A stretch of 64,000 bases of DNA. It comes from Poa pratensis (lineage: Eukaryota > Streptophyta > Magnoliopsida > Poales > Poaceae). The stretch is taken from positions 49,292,362 to 49,356,361 of the forward strand of contig CAMZMU010000062.1 of the NCBI GenBank assembly GCA_947311845.1, in the 5' to 3' direction. Below the pieces are notes generated by a model, which was not told where the DNA came from, made no database searches, and saw only the letters and a list, made by a program, of their open reading frames with translations. Of this stretch, positions 21,901 to 33,800 are shown one piece after another. The position numbers were made by a program, and so were the translations under genes. Numbering within the stretch: the stretch's first letter is position 1; each line of letters opens with the position of its first letter.

Positions 21901-22500
21901 AGTGGCGCTGCTCCCTTTCATCGGTTTTTTCAACCATGTAATTTTAGTGAGTTTAATAAATTGAACAAAACCAGGAAAACCCAAAGCTCAAATCACCGAA
22001 ATTCCAGGCACCTGAATTGTCGGACTATATTAAAACGGCTGAATCTCGGGTGTTATTTTCTATTATCCAATTGTAAAAACTCAAATTACTTGGACCTAAA
22101 TTGTCGGTAAACCACAACATTCACCCTAGTTTGCCATAACTATGTCCTTACCCGAACCGTGATGAAAAATTCTCGTTCAAAACTCAACTCTAGATATCGT
22201 CTTTTCTTATTCTTGCTAAATTTTCATTTTCCATGAATTGTCCGTGTGTATGATAGTGAAGGAACTAGTGTAGAAACCATTTTGCCCCAAGTGATAGACT
22301 TGTCAAAACTTACAAGTATAAAGTATATTTCCAAAAAATGGCACATAGCAGCTGTTTTTGCTTGTCGACGGCCTGCAATGTCATTTTCTTCTTTTGGACA
22401 AAAAATGGCAAACCACTTACTCGTGAACCACATGGTCAACTGACAAAGATGGTAATTTTTTGCAGTCATATATTATGCACCAAAAAAAAAAAATCGACGG
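18960..22500. other. AT-rich repeat-derived region, no gene seen
   Basis: Contains a duplicated block of about 140 bp (19477-19615 and 19757-19895, both with TCAAGATGTACACAATGATG) and a diverged pair at about 21160-21270 and 21620-21710. The motif 'actagagtaggggatttctgacacccaagatccagcggtcc' type at about 19680 also occurs around the second MULE insertion site. No coding exons recognised. Confidence 0.5.
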
Positions 22501-22968
22501 TAGTTCAAAGAAGCACTAGATTCCATTGTCACATCAAGATTTTTCTCCAAACACAAGAACACAAAACTGCCCACCAACCAAAACAAAACAAAATCGTCGA
22601 ATCGAATTAAAAAACCGCAATAAACGTACGGGAACTCAAATAACCCACGAGTGCACGCAGCCTCTGCCACGCGGGCCCCACCCACGCCCTTCCACGCAGT
22701 TGCGGCTTGCGCAGCCACGCCCACGCAACTACGTAGGCTGGCTGCCGCACGACCGAAAAGGCCACAGCAACGGTCACAGATTTTGGGCATCCCTCTCCTC
22801 TCGCTCTCGTCGTCTCTCGTCAGTCCCCAACTCCAACCAAATCTTCCCTTCCCAAAGCTTCCCTCTCCATACCACTGACCGCTTTGCCACCACGCTTACG
22901 CCACGAGAAGCGACGCCGCGACCCGGGATTGAGCTCGGCAGGGGGTAGGACGCCGCAGAGCGCGCAAC

Positions 22969-25806
22969 ATGGGCGCCGCCGCTGATAACGCTGTACGTTT
23001 CTTTCCCCGCTCCAGAAAAGATTGTTTCTTTCTTGTTCAATTTGGAGTTAACCGCCGGTTGTTTCTTGGGAGTGATTCTGAATCCGTTGCTGTGTTCGCG
23101 TGATGTGTGCAGGCGCCGCGGCAGGGGGAGGCGGAGCGGGGCAGAGGGAGGGCGCAGGCGCCGGAGGCGAGGGAGGTGAAGGTGGTGGTGGACGAGCCGC
23201 CGCCGTCGGTGGCGAGGCTGCAGACGCAGCGGCCGCTGGCGCCACTGCAGGTCACCACGCAGGCGCCGCCGCCGCCCATGACGGTGGCCTCCGGCGGCAC
23301 GGACCAGACGCCGCCCGGGGCGAATTACCAGCCCGTCATGCGGACCCCACCACCGGTACGACTTGCTCCCGATTAAGAAAATGCCCCCAAGTTGGCCGCT
23401 CGTTCTGTGTTCATCCGAATTTTAAAATCGATTTTGCTGTTAGATTATCTTGGCTTCAGTATGGTTAGATAGGCTCGGGTCTTTTTAGGACATGTGTGCT
23501 TGTGTGGAGTGCGATCCACTGTCTGTCGTCCCTCCCAGCAGACTGGTTGGTAGGCAAGTACTCCTACAATTATTTCGCTTGCTACTATTGGGTTTGGGTT
23601 ACCATTGTACTCCATTGGAGTACTGTACTGCTTCCGAACAGTCTCATACTCCCTCCGTCCAATAATAACTGTCTCAAGTTTGCAAAAAAAAAATAGATGT
23701 ATCTAGACATTAAACATGTATGGATACATCTACTTTTTGACAAATTTGAGACAGTTATTATCGGACGGAGGGAGTACTTATTACCTGCTTGACGTTTTCA
23801 CATGACAAGTTATGCATGTGGAGATGAACCATGTTGGGAAGAGCTGCGGAGTAAATTGTAACATTGACCTCATGCTCTTATAAACAAGTCTTAGTGGTGA
23901 TTGTATAATACTGTAGTAGTTTGATATGGACAGTTGCACTTGATCTCTATATAAAACAAGCAGAACACTATTTTATTTGAGAAAGCATTGGTGATATGCG
24001 TCAGTTGAGGCATTTAGATTACAGCACTACTGTAGCAATAACCAAATAATGCATCATCGATTGGAGCAGTTCTCTAGGAACTCTCATCAAATGCTCATCC
24101 TCCTGTCCTCCTCCTACAGGGAGTAGAACAGCATGAATAATGGGGAGGTTGTAGTGTTTGAGACGATATGCTAATCAAATAAGTGCAGCCTAACGTATCA
24201 CTTTAGCTAATCTGCTACTCACGGGTAACTTATGAGCCAAATCCTCTTAAAATAACCCTCGTAGTAGTAGAATGTACCACAAATCGAATCGAATCGAATC
24301 GAATCTTGGGAGACTTGATTAAACATATCGAATATTCCATAGGCGCCTAACCTATTATTACCCGTTAGCTAAGTAGACTAAACTAAGCTAAGCTCACAGT
24401 GGTAGCTAGGTAACGACCTACTAGTCCAAGTGGTCTCGAGTTCCTACTAATTTTGTTGTTTAATAATTTCGTGTTGTCTGTGTTGCAGCCGCTGGCGTCG
24501 CTGAACTCGCGCGTGTACACCAACCAGATCTCGCTGTGCCTCTTCCTCATCCACCTGGTGGCGGTGTTGCTCGCCGTGGGGTTCTTCGTGTACAGGGCCG
24601 TCAAGGACATCGTGCAGCACCCACGGTCCCGCAATGCGCAGCGCGAGCAGAGCCTGCTCCGGCAGTGGCTGCCCCCCGTGGAGGGCGCGGTGGCGCTCAG
24701 CATCGTGCTGGCGTTCGCGTGGCAGAAGGCGGTGCGTGCGTGGCCGCGCGCCATGGTGCGCATCATCCTCTGGTCCGCGTTCGGCGTGATGCTCGGCGTG
24801 GGCTCCCTCCTCATGGTATTCTCCATGCCGGCCACCGTGGGGCTCGGCGTGGCCATGGTGGTGTTCTCCATCGGCACTGGGCTGTACGCGTGCTGGGTGA
24901 CCCGGCGCGTCGGGTTCACGGCACGGGTGTTCGAGAAGGCGGTGCAACCCGTGGACAAGTTCCGGGGCCTCAACGGGCCGGCGTACCTGATGGTCGCCGC
25001 CGGGTTCGTGTGGATCTCGGTGTGGTGCGTGGCGGTGATCGGCGCCGTCAACTTCCGGTTCCCGGGGCTGACGATCCTGGCGCTGGTGGTGAGCCTGGCG
25101 TGGACGGCGGAGGTGATGCGCAACGTGGCGAACCTGACGGCGAGCCGGGTGATCGCGCTCTACTACCTCCGGGGCATGCAGTCGACCGTGCAGTTCAGCT
25201 TCCAGCGCGCGCTGTCGTACAACCTGGGCAGCGCCTGCCTGGGCTCCCTCTTCGTGCCCACCATCGAGGCGCTCCGCATCCTGGCCCGCGGCCTGAACCT
25301 GCTGGAGGGCGAGGACGAGTTCATGTTCTCTTGCGCCCACTGCTGCCTCAACGTGATGAACGCCGTGTTCGCGTACGGCAACAGCTGGGCGTTCGTCCAC
25401 ATCGCGGCGTACGGGAGGGGGTTCGTGCAGGCGTCGCAGAGCACGTGGTTGCAGTTCGAGGGGCAGCCGGGGATGCCGGCGCTGGCGGACGCCGACATCA
25501 CCAGCTCGGTGTGCTTCCTCACCGGGGTAGAGCGCGCCGCTGGCAGGGTCCTGGACCTTCGCCACACACAGGCGCTACACGGCCACCGTGTCGCTCATGG
25601 CGTTCTACGTCGGATACCTGATGACCCGGATCGGCATGGCGCTGCCGCAGGCGTGCGTGGGGTGCTACTACGTGTGCTACGCCGAGAACCCGGGGTCGAG
25701 GCTCTTCGACGACACCATACGGAACCGGCTAAGCAAGATGCAGGAGGTGCAGGACACGCTCGCGCCCACGCCGAGGTTCCCACACCAGCACGTCGGCGCC
25801 GCCTGA
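22969..25806 (+). CDS. choline-transporter-like (DUF580/PNS1-like) membrane protein, frameshifted
   Basis: Three exons: 22969-22992 (MGAAADNA), 23113-23355, and 24489 to the stop near 25806, all with GT/AG sites in phase 0. About 520 residues. A Pro-rich cytosolic N-terminus precedes many membrane helices (such as ISLCLFLIHLVAVLLAVGFF, then GVMLGVGSLLMVFSMPATVG, then AYLMVAAGFVWISVWCVAVI). Family motifs ITSSVCFLTGV and ACVGCYYVCYAENPGSRLF are present. Plant CTL-like proteins act in choline or lipid transport and trafficking. Near 25530-25545 the frame jumps: upstream coding ends after 'FLTGV' and the family sequence resumes in another frame at 'GSWTFATHRRYTATVSLMAF'. From the family spacing a short non-triplet deletion is likely, inside a membrane helix. 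Read straight, the ORF instead ends at 25838 with an unrelated tail. Either a recent pseudogene or a sequence error. Confidence 0.88.
23649..23774. mobile_element. Stowaway MITE in intron 2 of the CTL-like gene
   Basis: Inverted ends CTCCCTCCGTCCAATAATAA and TTATTATCGGACGGAGGGAG are flanked by TA (23647-23648, 23775-23776). Confidence 0.93.
24284..24305. repeat. AATCG microsatellite
   Basis: Four to five tandem AATCG units inside intron 2 of the CTL-like gene. Confidence 0.8.
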
Positions 25807-26543
25807 CCCCGGCCTTCGTCGTCGTCATCGTGTACTAAGTCCTAGCTAGCAGAAGAAGTTCCCCAAGCAAAACGTCCAAGTGGGATTGCATTCTGCGTCG
25901 AGCCTGATCGTGTGATCTAGCTGCTGGTGCAGGACGAGCTCAGTTGCCCCGGTGATCTGGCAGACGATCGAGACTTGTGCCGCAGCGTCGCGTGAACGGG
26001 AGGCAGCTGGAGATGGGCAACCGAAGAAGGGATCTCATGACCCATACGGCATGGAGTACGATCGAAGCACGAGATCATGCGGAGCTTATCAGCTCGGGCA
26101 CTCAGGCACACGATTTGACGTTCTTTTCCTTCCTGTGTGACTGTGTCTAGTATGAGAAATTCCTTTTGTTCCAACCTTTCTGTAAATGTGCTCCATTTTT
26201 TTTTGGGCATCTTCTTCTTTTGTTAGTTAGTGCCTTAGTGGTAGGATGATCCTGACGATTTCATTTCTCCGGTACATATTGTACACAAAATTGTTACTGC
26301 AGCTAAATAGGGGCCTCTTGTGATTTTTTAAAATCTTGTGTCTTCCAAAGTGTTTTAAGGTAATAGCTCCAAGGTGGCCATGTTGGTCTGATGGTTGATG
26401 ATCAAGAGCTTGACCTTGCAGTTGTGGAACATAGAGTATTGATTGAACAGATCATAGTAGTAGTGGACCAGCCACCAGACTTGGTGAGTGGCATTAACAA
26501 CTTCGCTGAGGTTTGTTCGTGCAGTAATGAATGGAACTAAAAG

Positions 26544-27713
26544 GAGTAAAATACATGGGAGGTCACTGAACTTGTGTGTATAAATCACTTGGGTCACTGT
26601 ATTCAGAGAAGTTAAACTTACGGTCACTGAAGACGCGCCGCTGTGTCACGTACGGTCACCGAAGACGATGGAGCTACGTATCGGCTGACGTGGCAGGGTT
26701 GGTCCCGCTTGGCAGAGGTGGAGCAACTCAGTCCTACGAAAACTTACAGAAAGGCCACCCAAAATGTGCCTCTGTCCCCGCACATCCGCCCATGCGCCGG
26801 CGAGATTGGCGTCGGCTCCGCGCCGCACGGCGTGTCCTTCTCCGGGAACGAGCAAGGTTGGTGCGGGATCTTGGACGATCTGGTACTAGTGCTGGTTTTC
26901 CGCGCATGCACTCGGCTGAGACCCGCACGCTATCTGCTCCGTGGCGCACGCCAGCCGTCGCGTCCGCGCCGTCGCGGAGCGCATGCTATGTCGCGACATG
27001 TGCGTCTCGCGTGCGCCATGGATGGCGGCGACGCTCACGACGGAGGCGCCCTCCCCTTCTTCCTCCTCCCGTCCAAGCCGGGACGCCGACGCGGGTGGCC
27101 GGGGGGCGGCGAGGCATGGGCGGAGGAGCTCGACTCGGCCGGGACGTGGGGTCGCCGGGGCTGGAGATCGAGCTCGGCCAGGACGCGGGGTGGCTGGGAC
27201 TCGCTGTACCACACTCCGCAGTCCAACCCCAGCTCGATATCGCTTCGCCGGTCACAGCCGCCGCAATCCCCTCTCCTCGGGCCAATGTGTTGGTGGGCGT
27301 GCTCTCGCTAGCCTGAGCGCCTTGCTCGGCGTTGTGGGGGACGAGCAGCTCTCGTGGGGTGCAGCGGCGGTGTCTGCGGCGAGACGGCCGCGACGACGGC
27401 GGCGAGACGGCGACGAGCACGGGATAGAGTGGGAATTGGGAATTTTGGAGCTAGGGATTTGAGGAACGGGAGACAACTTTGTACTCCAGGCGTTTTTGCA
27501 ATAAAACCCCTCTTACACGTGGGCCCGTCACTTAAGCGGCCGAGCGACACATCCGCGACCTTGCCACGTCAGCCGATACGTAGCTCCATCGTCTGCGGTG
27601 ACCGTACGTGACACAGCGGCGCGTCTTCAGTGACCGTAAGTTTAACTTCTCTGAATACAGTGACCCAAGTGATTTATACGCACAAGTTCAGTGACCTCCC
27701 ATGTATTTTACTC
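26544..27713. mobile_element. short non-autonomous MULE with GC-rich interior (Pack-MULE candidate)
   Basis: Both ends read GAGTAAAATACATGGGAGGT inward. The terminal inverted repeats extend roughly 155 bp, to about 26700 and from about 27555. A 9-bp TSD AACTAAAAG flanks it (26535-26543, 27714-27722). The 850-bp interior is far more GC-rich than the surroundings. Several overlapping frames are open across it, as expected for GC-rich DNA, and none shows a known domain. The composition suggests a captured host fragment, but the source is not recognised. Confidence 0.85.
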
Positions 27714-27773
27714 AACTAAAAGGTAGTAGGTGAGTACAAAACCACAAAAATGGCACATCTAGAAAGGGTTTTG

Positions 27774-30010
27774 CACTAGTAGAAAAAAGGGCCTTTAGTC
27801 CCGGTTGAGAAGGGCCTTTAGTCCCGGTTTTTCAACCGGGAGTACGCAATCGGGACTAAAGGCCCCGTCCTTTAGTCCCGGTTGGCCACAAACCGGGATT
27901 AAAGACTCTACACGTGGCTGCGGTGCACCAACCGGGACTAAAGGTCCGCTCCACAAATCGGGAGTTTTTTAATTCTATTCTTAGTTCTATTCTGAAATTT
28001 ACCACTTAGTCACACACTTAATCTTTAATTATACACTTAATCTTACTTACCCTGGTCAAACTTCCCATTCGATCACCCATCCTCAAATTGCTCCAGCCCA
28101 AGCACGCTTAACTTTTGAGTTCCTTCTGAATTAGCTTCCAAATGAGAAGTTAGAACTAACTGATTTAAGTATCCTATCAATCATATTAACCCCTGAGTCA
28201 TGATGTTACACATTTTTATTGTTTAAATTTTCAAAATTTATTTGAATAAATAACAATGATTATGTAATAATATTTTTTGAATAAATAACAATGATTATGT
28301 AATAATATTTTTTGAATAAATATAAGTGATTATGTAATAATATTTAATATGGAATAATTCATATCTTTAAATCCGTAAATCGAAATTTGATAAATAAAAT
28401 GTCTAAATCGATTAGAAAAATGAGAGGAATTCAAATATGCCATCCATATCATCTTCCTTTTTCTAAGTGGCAAAAATGACTTTTTTTTTGAATTAAGTAC
28501 AAAAAATATGGTGCAAAATAGCACCCATCTAATTCTCACAAAGAGTAGTCCACATTTGATGGATAATCCCAAGTATTAGGAATTTTCTTGATTTCTATCT
28601 AATTTTGCCTAGTTAAAAGAGTTTATGCTGATTTTCCGAAAATAATCCAAATTTGAACTACAAGTGTTTGATAGTTTGGTCTGAATTTTTTTTAAAAATC
28701 ATTTTAAGGTACACAACTAGTGGTTATATCACAGAACACATCGATAGTTTTAAAGAATTTGACCTCTTTCGATGAATAGTCATGGTGGCCATTTTGACCG
28801 TTTTTTGAAAAAAATCAAATAAATGAAAAAACCTCAACAAAAGATATCCTGTGGCATGGAGTCCTTTTATGTGTACTAGTTGTTATGAAAAATGATAAAC
28901 TTGATTTTTGACAAATTGTTCAAAAACAATCTTCACAAAAAGGTCTATCATGTATAAACATCTATAAGTTTCAAACCAAATGACCAAGTTATGACCATTC
29001 CCACGATATAGTTTGTGATATAGTTCTCATATTCGACAAATATGTGTAGCTTGGTATAAGAAACAATGGTTCCGAAGGGAATTTTCAAATTATTTTTATA
29101 AATATCATTTTCCTTTTTCTGAGTGGCAAAAAATGACTTTTTTTGTGAATCAAGTACAAAAAATATGGTGCAAAATGGCACCCATCTAGTTCTCACAAAG
29201 TGTAGTCCACATTTGATAGATAATCCCCAAGTATTAGGATTTTTCTTGATTTCTATCTAATTTCGCCTAGTTAAAAGAGTTTATGCTGATTTTCCGAAAG
29301 TAATCTAAATTTGAACTACAAGTGTTTGATAGTTTGGTCTGATTTTTTTTAAAATCATTTTAAGTTACAAAACTAGTGGTTATATCACAGAAACATCGAT
29401 AGTTTTAGAGAATTTGACCTCTTTCGATGAATAGTCATGGTGGCCATTTTGCCCGTTTTTTTGAAAAAAAAAATCAAATAAAGTGAAAAAATCTCAGAAA
29501 AAGATATCCTCTGACATGGAGTCATTTTATGCGTACTAGTTGCTATGAAAAATGATGAACTTGATTTTTGATAAATTGTTCACAAACAATCTTCACAAAA
29601 AGGTATATCATATATAAACATTTATAAGTTTCAAGCCAAATGACCAAGTTATGACTATTCCCACGGCATAGTTTGTCATAAAGTTCTCATATTTGACAAA
29701 TAGGTGTATCTTGGTATATGAAACAATGGTTCCGAAGGGATTTTTTAAATTATTTTTATAAATATCATTTTCCTTTTTCCAAGTGGTAAAAATGAGTTTA
29801 TGCGAATTTTTGGAAAGCTAGTTAAATGATTTTTTGTGATGCAAAAGATGATATAGTTGTCATATTTGGATTCCTCTCATTTTTCTAATCGATCTAGACA
29901 TTTTATTTGTTAAGTTTCAATTTACGGATTTAAAGATATGAATTATTCCATATTTGTCGCAACCCCTTTAGTCCCGGTTGGAGACACCGACCGAGACTAA
30001 AGGGCTATGA
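27774..30010. mobile_element. CACTA element, left end only
   Basis: Begins CACTAGTAGAAAAAAGGGCC followed by several copies of CTTTAGTCCCGGTT in both orientations, the hallmark subterminal array of grass CACTA transposons. The same motif recurs at about 29965-30003, but no matching right terminus TTCTACTAGTG is seen. The AT-rich interior has two direct copies of a roughly 660-bp block (about 28445 and 29103). A longer inverted pair lies at 28352-28438 versus 29858-29953. No transposase. Confidence 0.7.
28352..29953. repeat. inverted and direct repeats inside the CACTA remnant
   Basis: Inverted arms: AATTCATATCTTTAAATCCG near 28355 pairs with its complement near 29935. Between them, CACCCATCTA(A/G)TTCTCACAA and GATAGTTTGGTCTGA recur at about 660-bp spacing. 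Confidence 0.7.
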
Positions 30011-30812
30011 TAATATTTTTATCTTTAAAATTTAGGATCAAATTTATTCATATCTTAATCTTGTGATTTGAATATATCTTTATATAGGAGATTAGGCGCT
30101 AACCATAAACATTAGAGGACATATGGTTTAGCCCATGGCATTTGTGATGGAAGGCAAGTAGTGGACGGTGTTTGGATGTTGCCGGTACTGCCCTCCTAGT
30201 GGTGGACGGTGTTAGCGACCTTTCACTTCTCCTGGCGCCTTTTTAGGGTCAGTCGTGAGGGCAGGTTTGGTTACCCTCATACAGCCCAACCAAGCCCGCT
30301 GCATGCAAATTTTCACTGTTTGGTTGCATGTGCAAGGAGTTGGCCCTGACTCGCCTTGTCTGCCACCCTGTCTCAGCCTGTTATGGATGAAAACTTAGTA
30401 CTAGTAGATTATGAACTTGATTCATCCATGTCTAAAACCTCCAGTTTCATTGTACAAGGTTCTTCTTCATCTTGTACAGAAGAAGCTGGAGATTCTTTCT
30501 AATCCAGCACAGACCGAAACTATCTTCGCCTGCAAAATCTGTAGCGAAGTTGCCAAGATCACATCAAAACCATACTCATAAGTCATGAATGGTTTGATTA
30601 TCATCCAATTCTACTTGATCCATGCAAGGTTTGGTTACGCTAACACGACATGCCGTCCCATGTTTTCCAGCTCACACAAAAGAACACACCGACCAGTTCT
30701 ACGCGCACCCAAATAGACAAATCTCAAGGTACTGACTGAGCTAGGCTTTTACACACACACAGAGACTGAAACAAGGTTCAACACCCCACCCCAACACACA
30801 GCAGCATCAACA
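30011..30812. other. 3' flank of the Argonaute gene
   Basis: No coding exon is recognised. It probably includes the Argonaute 3' UTR at its right end. Confidence 0.4.
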
Positions 30813-33800
30813 TCAGCAGAAGAACATGGTGTTCCGGACTTTCTCGTGCAGCCGAGGCAGCTCCGGCACCGGGACGCTGCCCGCAGACGTGTGTCCTCCC
30901 TGGCTCGACGACGCGTCCGACATGTCCTCAAACGTCATGAACGTTCCCACCTGGGCAGCCGCGAGGTGGGCGTAGCTAATCGGAGCAGCTACATGCAGAA
31001 CAAACAAGAACAGATATAAGGAACAACAAATTACGCATTTGCCAAGGACAGCTAATGAGGATGCTATCTATCACGTACCGATTGATATCGCGCTTGTGCT
31101 CCTTTGGTACCTGAAAAAGGCAACGGCAACAAGTTCAGACATAATTAGGCAACAGTTTATCAGAATGACATGTCTGTCGTCTACATACACGTAGGAAAGC
31201 GAATGCACAAATTCCTGAAGCGCATCGGCAGTGAAGCCGATTTCATCATGCAGAACATGGTAATGTGTTGGCCTTGATGTTCCCTGGAACATAGAACCAA
31301 CAGAAAACAACCGTAAATTGCACATCAACCTAAGAAACCTGCATGCCAGCATTAACAGAAAAACAGAGTAGGAAGCAGAGATTGCTTACAATCGTGCCAG
31401 CATGTGCACACATGTAGAAGTCGAAATTCTTGGGATGGCAGACTTGTTTGTCCACGACAGTCCCTACAGAATGACAACAACACTTGTTTTTATCACAGAA
31501 TATTACGTGACAGGGGCAATGTTTCACTCCATATAAAAAAAGTAGGGGACTTTGTTGACAGGTCGAAATGAAGTTTACCGGGAGGAACATTGTCTGGAGA
31601 TCCAGTTTGAAAAAATCTGGTATGATGGTTTTTCTGAGCAACAATGAGCGTGAACTTAGGCTGCCACTTCTCGTCGAGGAACTTGCATGCCTGCATTGAT
31701 TAAAAGTAGATGAAATAACAGTGTCGATAATTGGATCCGTAGTAAGCACATGTTGAAATCAAATAATTGCACTACCTCGATGATCTGTTCAAGCTCGATG
31801 TTTATGACCTTAGTAAACTGGCTTTCACTAACTCCATCCCTGAAATTAGCATGAGTTATACGATGGTGGTTATCATCAACTATCCATTCTCAGTAGAAGA
31901 AACCTTTCAGTAGTTTCACTGCAAAATCAACTTGTATTTGCAAATAGTAGTAATTTCATAACTTAATACCTGAAAATAATAACCTGGTCTGGCTTTCGCT
32001 TCCCTGAACTAGCGTAAAAGTCGACAAGTGATTCCCTGGAAGTACCAAGTACCATGGTCATTACATTAGGAAGGTGCGATAAAGCATTACAAGGACATAT
32101 GTACATAATATTGACAGTAACTGGACTCAAGATTGGACCAAATGACATATCTTACCGAATGAGGCCTCTATCTTCAGTTCCCTGTGGTTTAAATAAGGAG
32201 GACATCATTTCTAGTTTGGGTGACTGGGTGTGTACTGTAGCTCTGTATTTAGAGATGAGAGGCCACTCGCGAGAACTAACCACCTGAACAGAATCCAAAT
32301 CGAGAGTTACAAATAGAGCTATAACAAGACTTACGATCATTCAGATGATTATATTCAGAGAGTAGAACTGTATCCCTTACCGCAGCAATGGAAGGTCTAT
32401 CAGACTGCCCAGGTTGACCATGTGACACATCCATGCCCAAGATGATAGTCGGCACGGCTGACACAATAGGTATCGCACGGGACACTTCAGTTTGCAGCAA
32501 TGTGTTTAACCCACCGAGCTGGGTAACAACAGGTCAAAATACAACAACCCTGAGCATATACAGTAGCCAATGATAAATACAGAAAAAGAAAACAGGGTCA
32601 TGTCAACAAACCTTAGCATTTATCTTCAACATCACATTGTTTAGGTATTGATCATTGACTCTTGTTGGGGCTAGGCATTGTGTAACAATACCGAATTCCG
32701 CGAGACACTTCCTCTTCCAAGGACCTGATTGAAGCAAATATGTATTATGCATTCTGTAACAGGTGATCGTGCTTATAGGGAAGGGTAACACATAATGACA
32801 ATCAAAAACATGAACCAACCGTAAACTTCATTGTTTTTCTTCTCAGGAAGAAGGCACAGAAGGAACCTGGGTGCTCCAGGTAGCTTCTTTTTTATCTGAG
32901 AAAACATCTCCTCCACTCTAACCGAAGCAGACGCTTGTCTCATTGATGGGATCTCTTCAATTACAGTGTAAGGCTCCTCTGTTTCCTGCAAACAAACGAA
33001 GTTGAGCAAGCGAAAAGAAGAACAATTGAAGATGTTGTAGGCAAAGTAATACATACGAGTCCCTTTGCATTTGCAACCCTTTGAAGGTCTCGGGCAAGAC
33101 CCCGAACATCGCAACGTGCAGAGAAATTAACAACCGACCACATCTTGACAGAAGAGGTCTGAAAATGCTTCTGTAACAAAAAGAATCAGCAAATTAAAAG
33201 AAGGTTAATTGATGATAAAGAAAATGTTGAAGATAAAACGTGCTGACCTTGTTTGCAAGATTCCAACGTCCGTTGCGTGGCAACACATCTTCACCGTTGC
33301 CGGCTCTCAGCTACATGATAGAAGTCTTACTAGTTAGATACATTCGTAGGACAAGAATGCAAAGCTATGTTTGGTGAACTCTGACTAACCTTGGGTGCTT
33401 GCAGGACCCTAGCTTCAATTTGAGTAAATTTTGGTGCAATTGAAATGCCACATGCCTTCAGCATGGGGTCAGAGTCATAGTTGGTACGTTTAAGTGCCTT
33501 GCATTTAGGGTAGCATGAACTAGTCAGTTAATTGCCAATATCACCAAAAACTAGCAATATATAGTCGAAGCGAGCTAAAATCTAGATGATAACTCACATC
33601 ATTGAGGATTGACATTCTTTCTTGAGGCTTCTGTCGGGATTTCTCGACAAGTGAGGACCTTTGCAGAGTAGACAGAGCTTTGGTGTATCTTTGCAGAGGA
33701 ACAAGTGTGCAAAGCTGGTCATACAAAAAGTTCAAACTAGGGCATGAGATAGTGGATGAAATTTCAGAAATGAAGCGGCTTTTAGGATGTAGAATAGCTA

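Noticed and set aside
25528..25547. GT...AG pair that would remove the CTL-like frame jump
   Set aside because: An intron of about 20 bases is far below any plant minimum.
24447..25565. 372-codon minus-strand open frame
   Set aside because: His/Arg-rich shadow of the CTL-like gene on the opposite strand.
25540..25838. Open frame continuing the CTL-like protein to 25838
   Set aside because: It has no family similarity, while the conserved C-terminus is in another frame.
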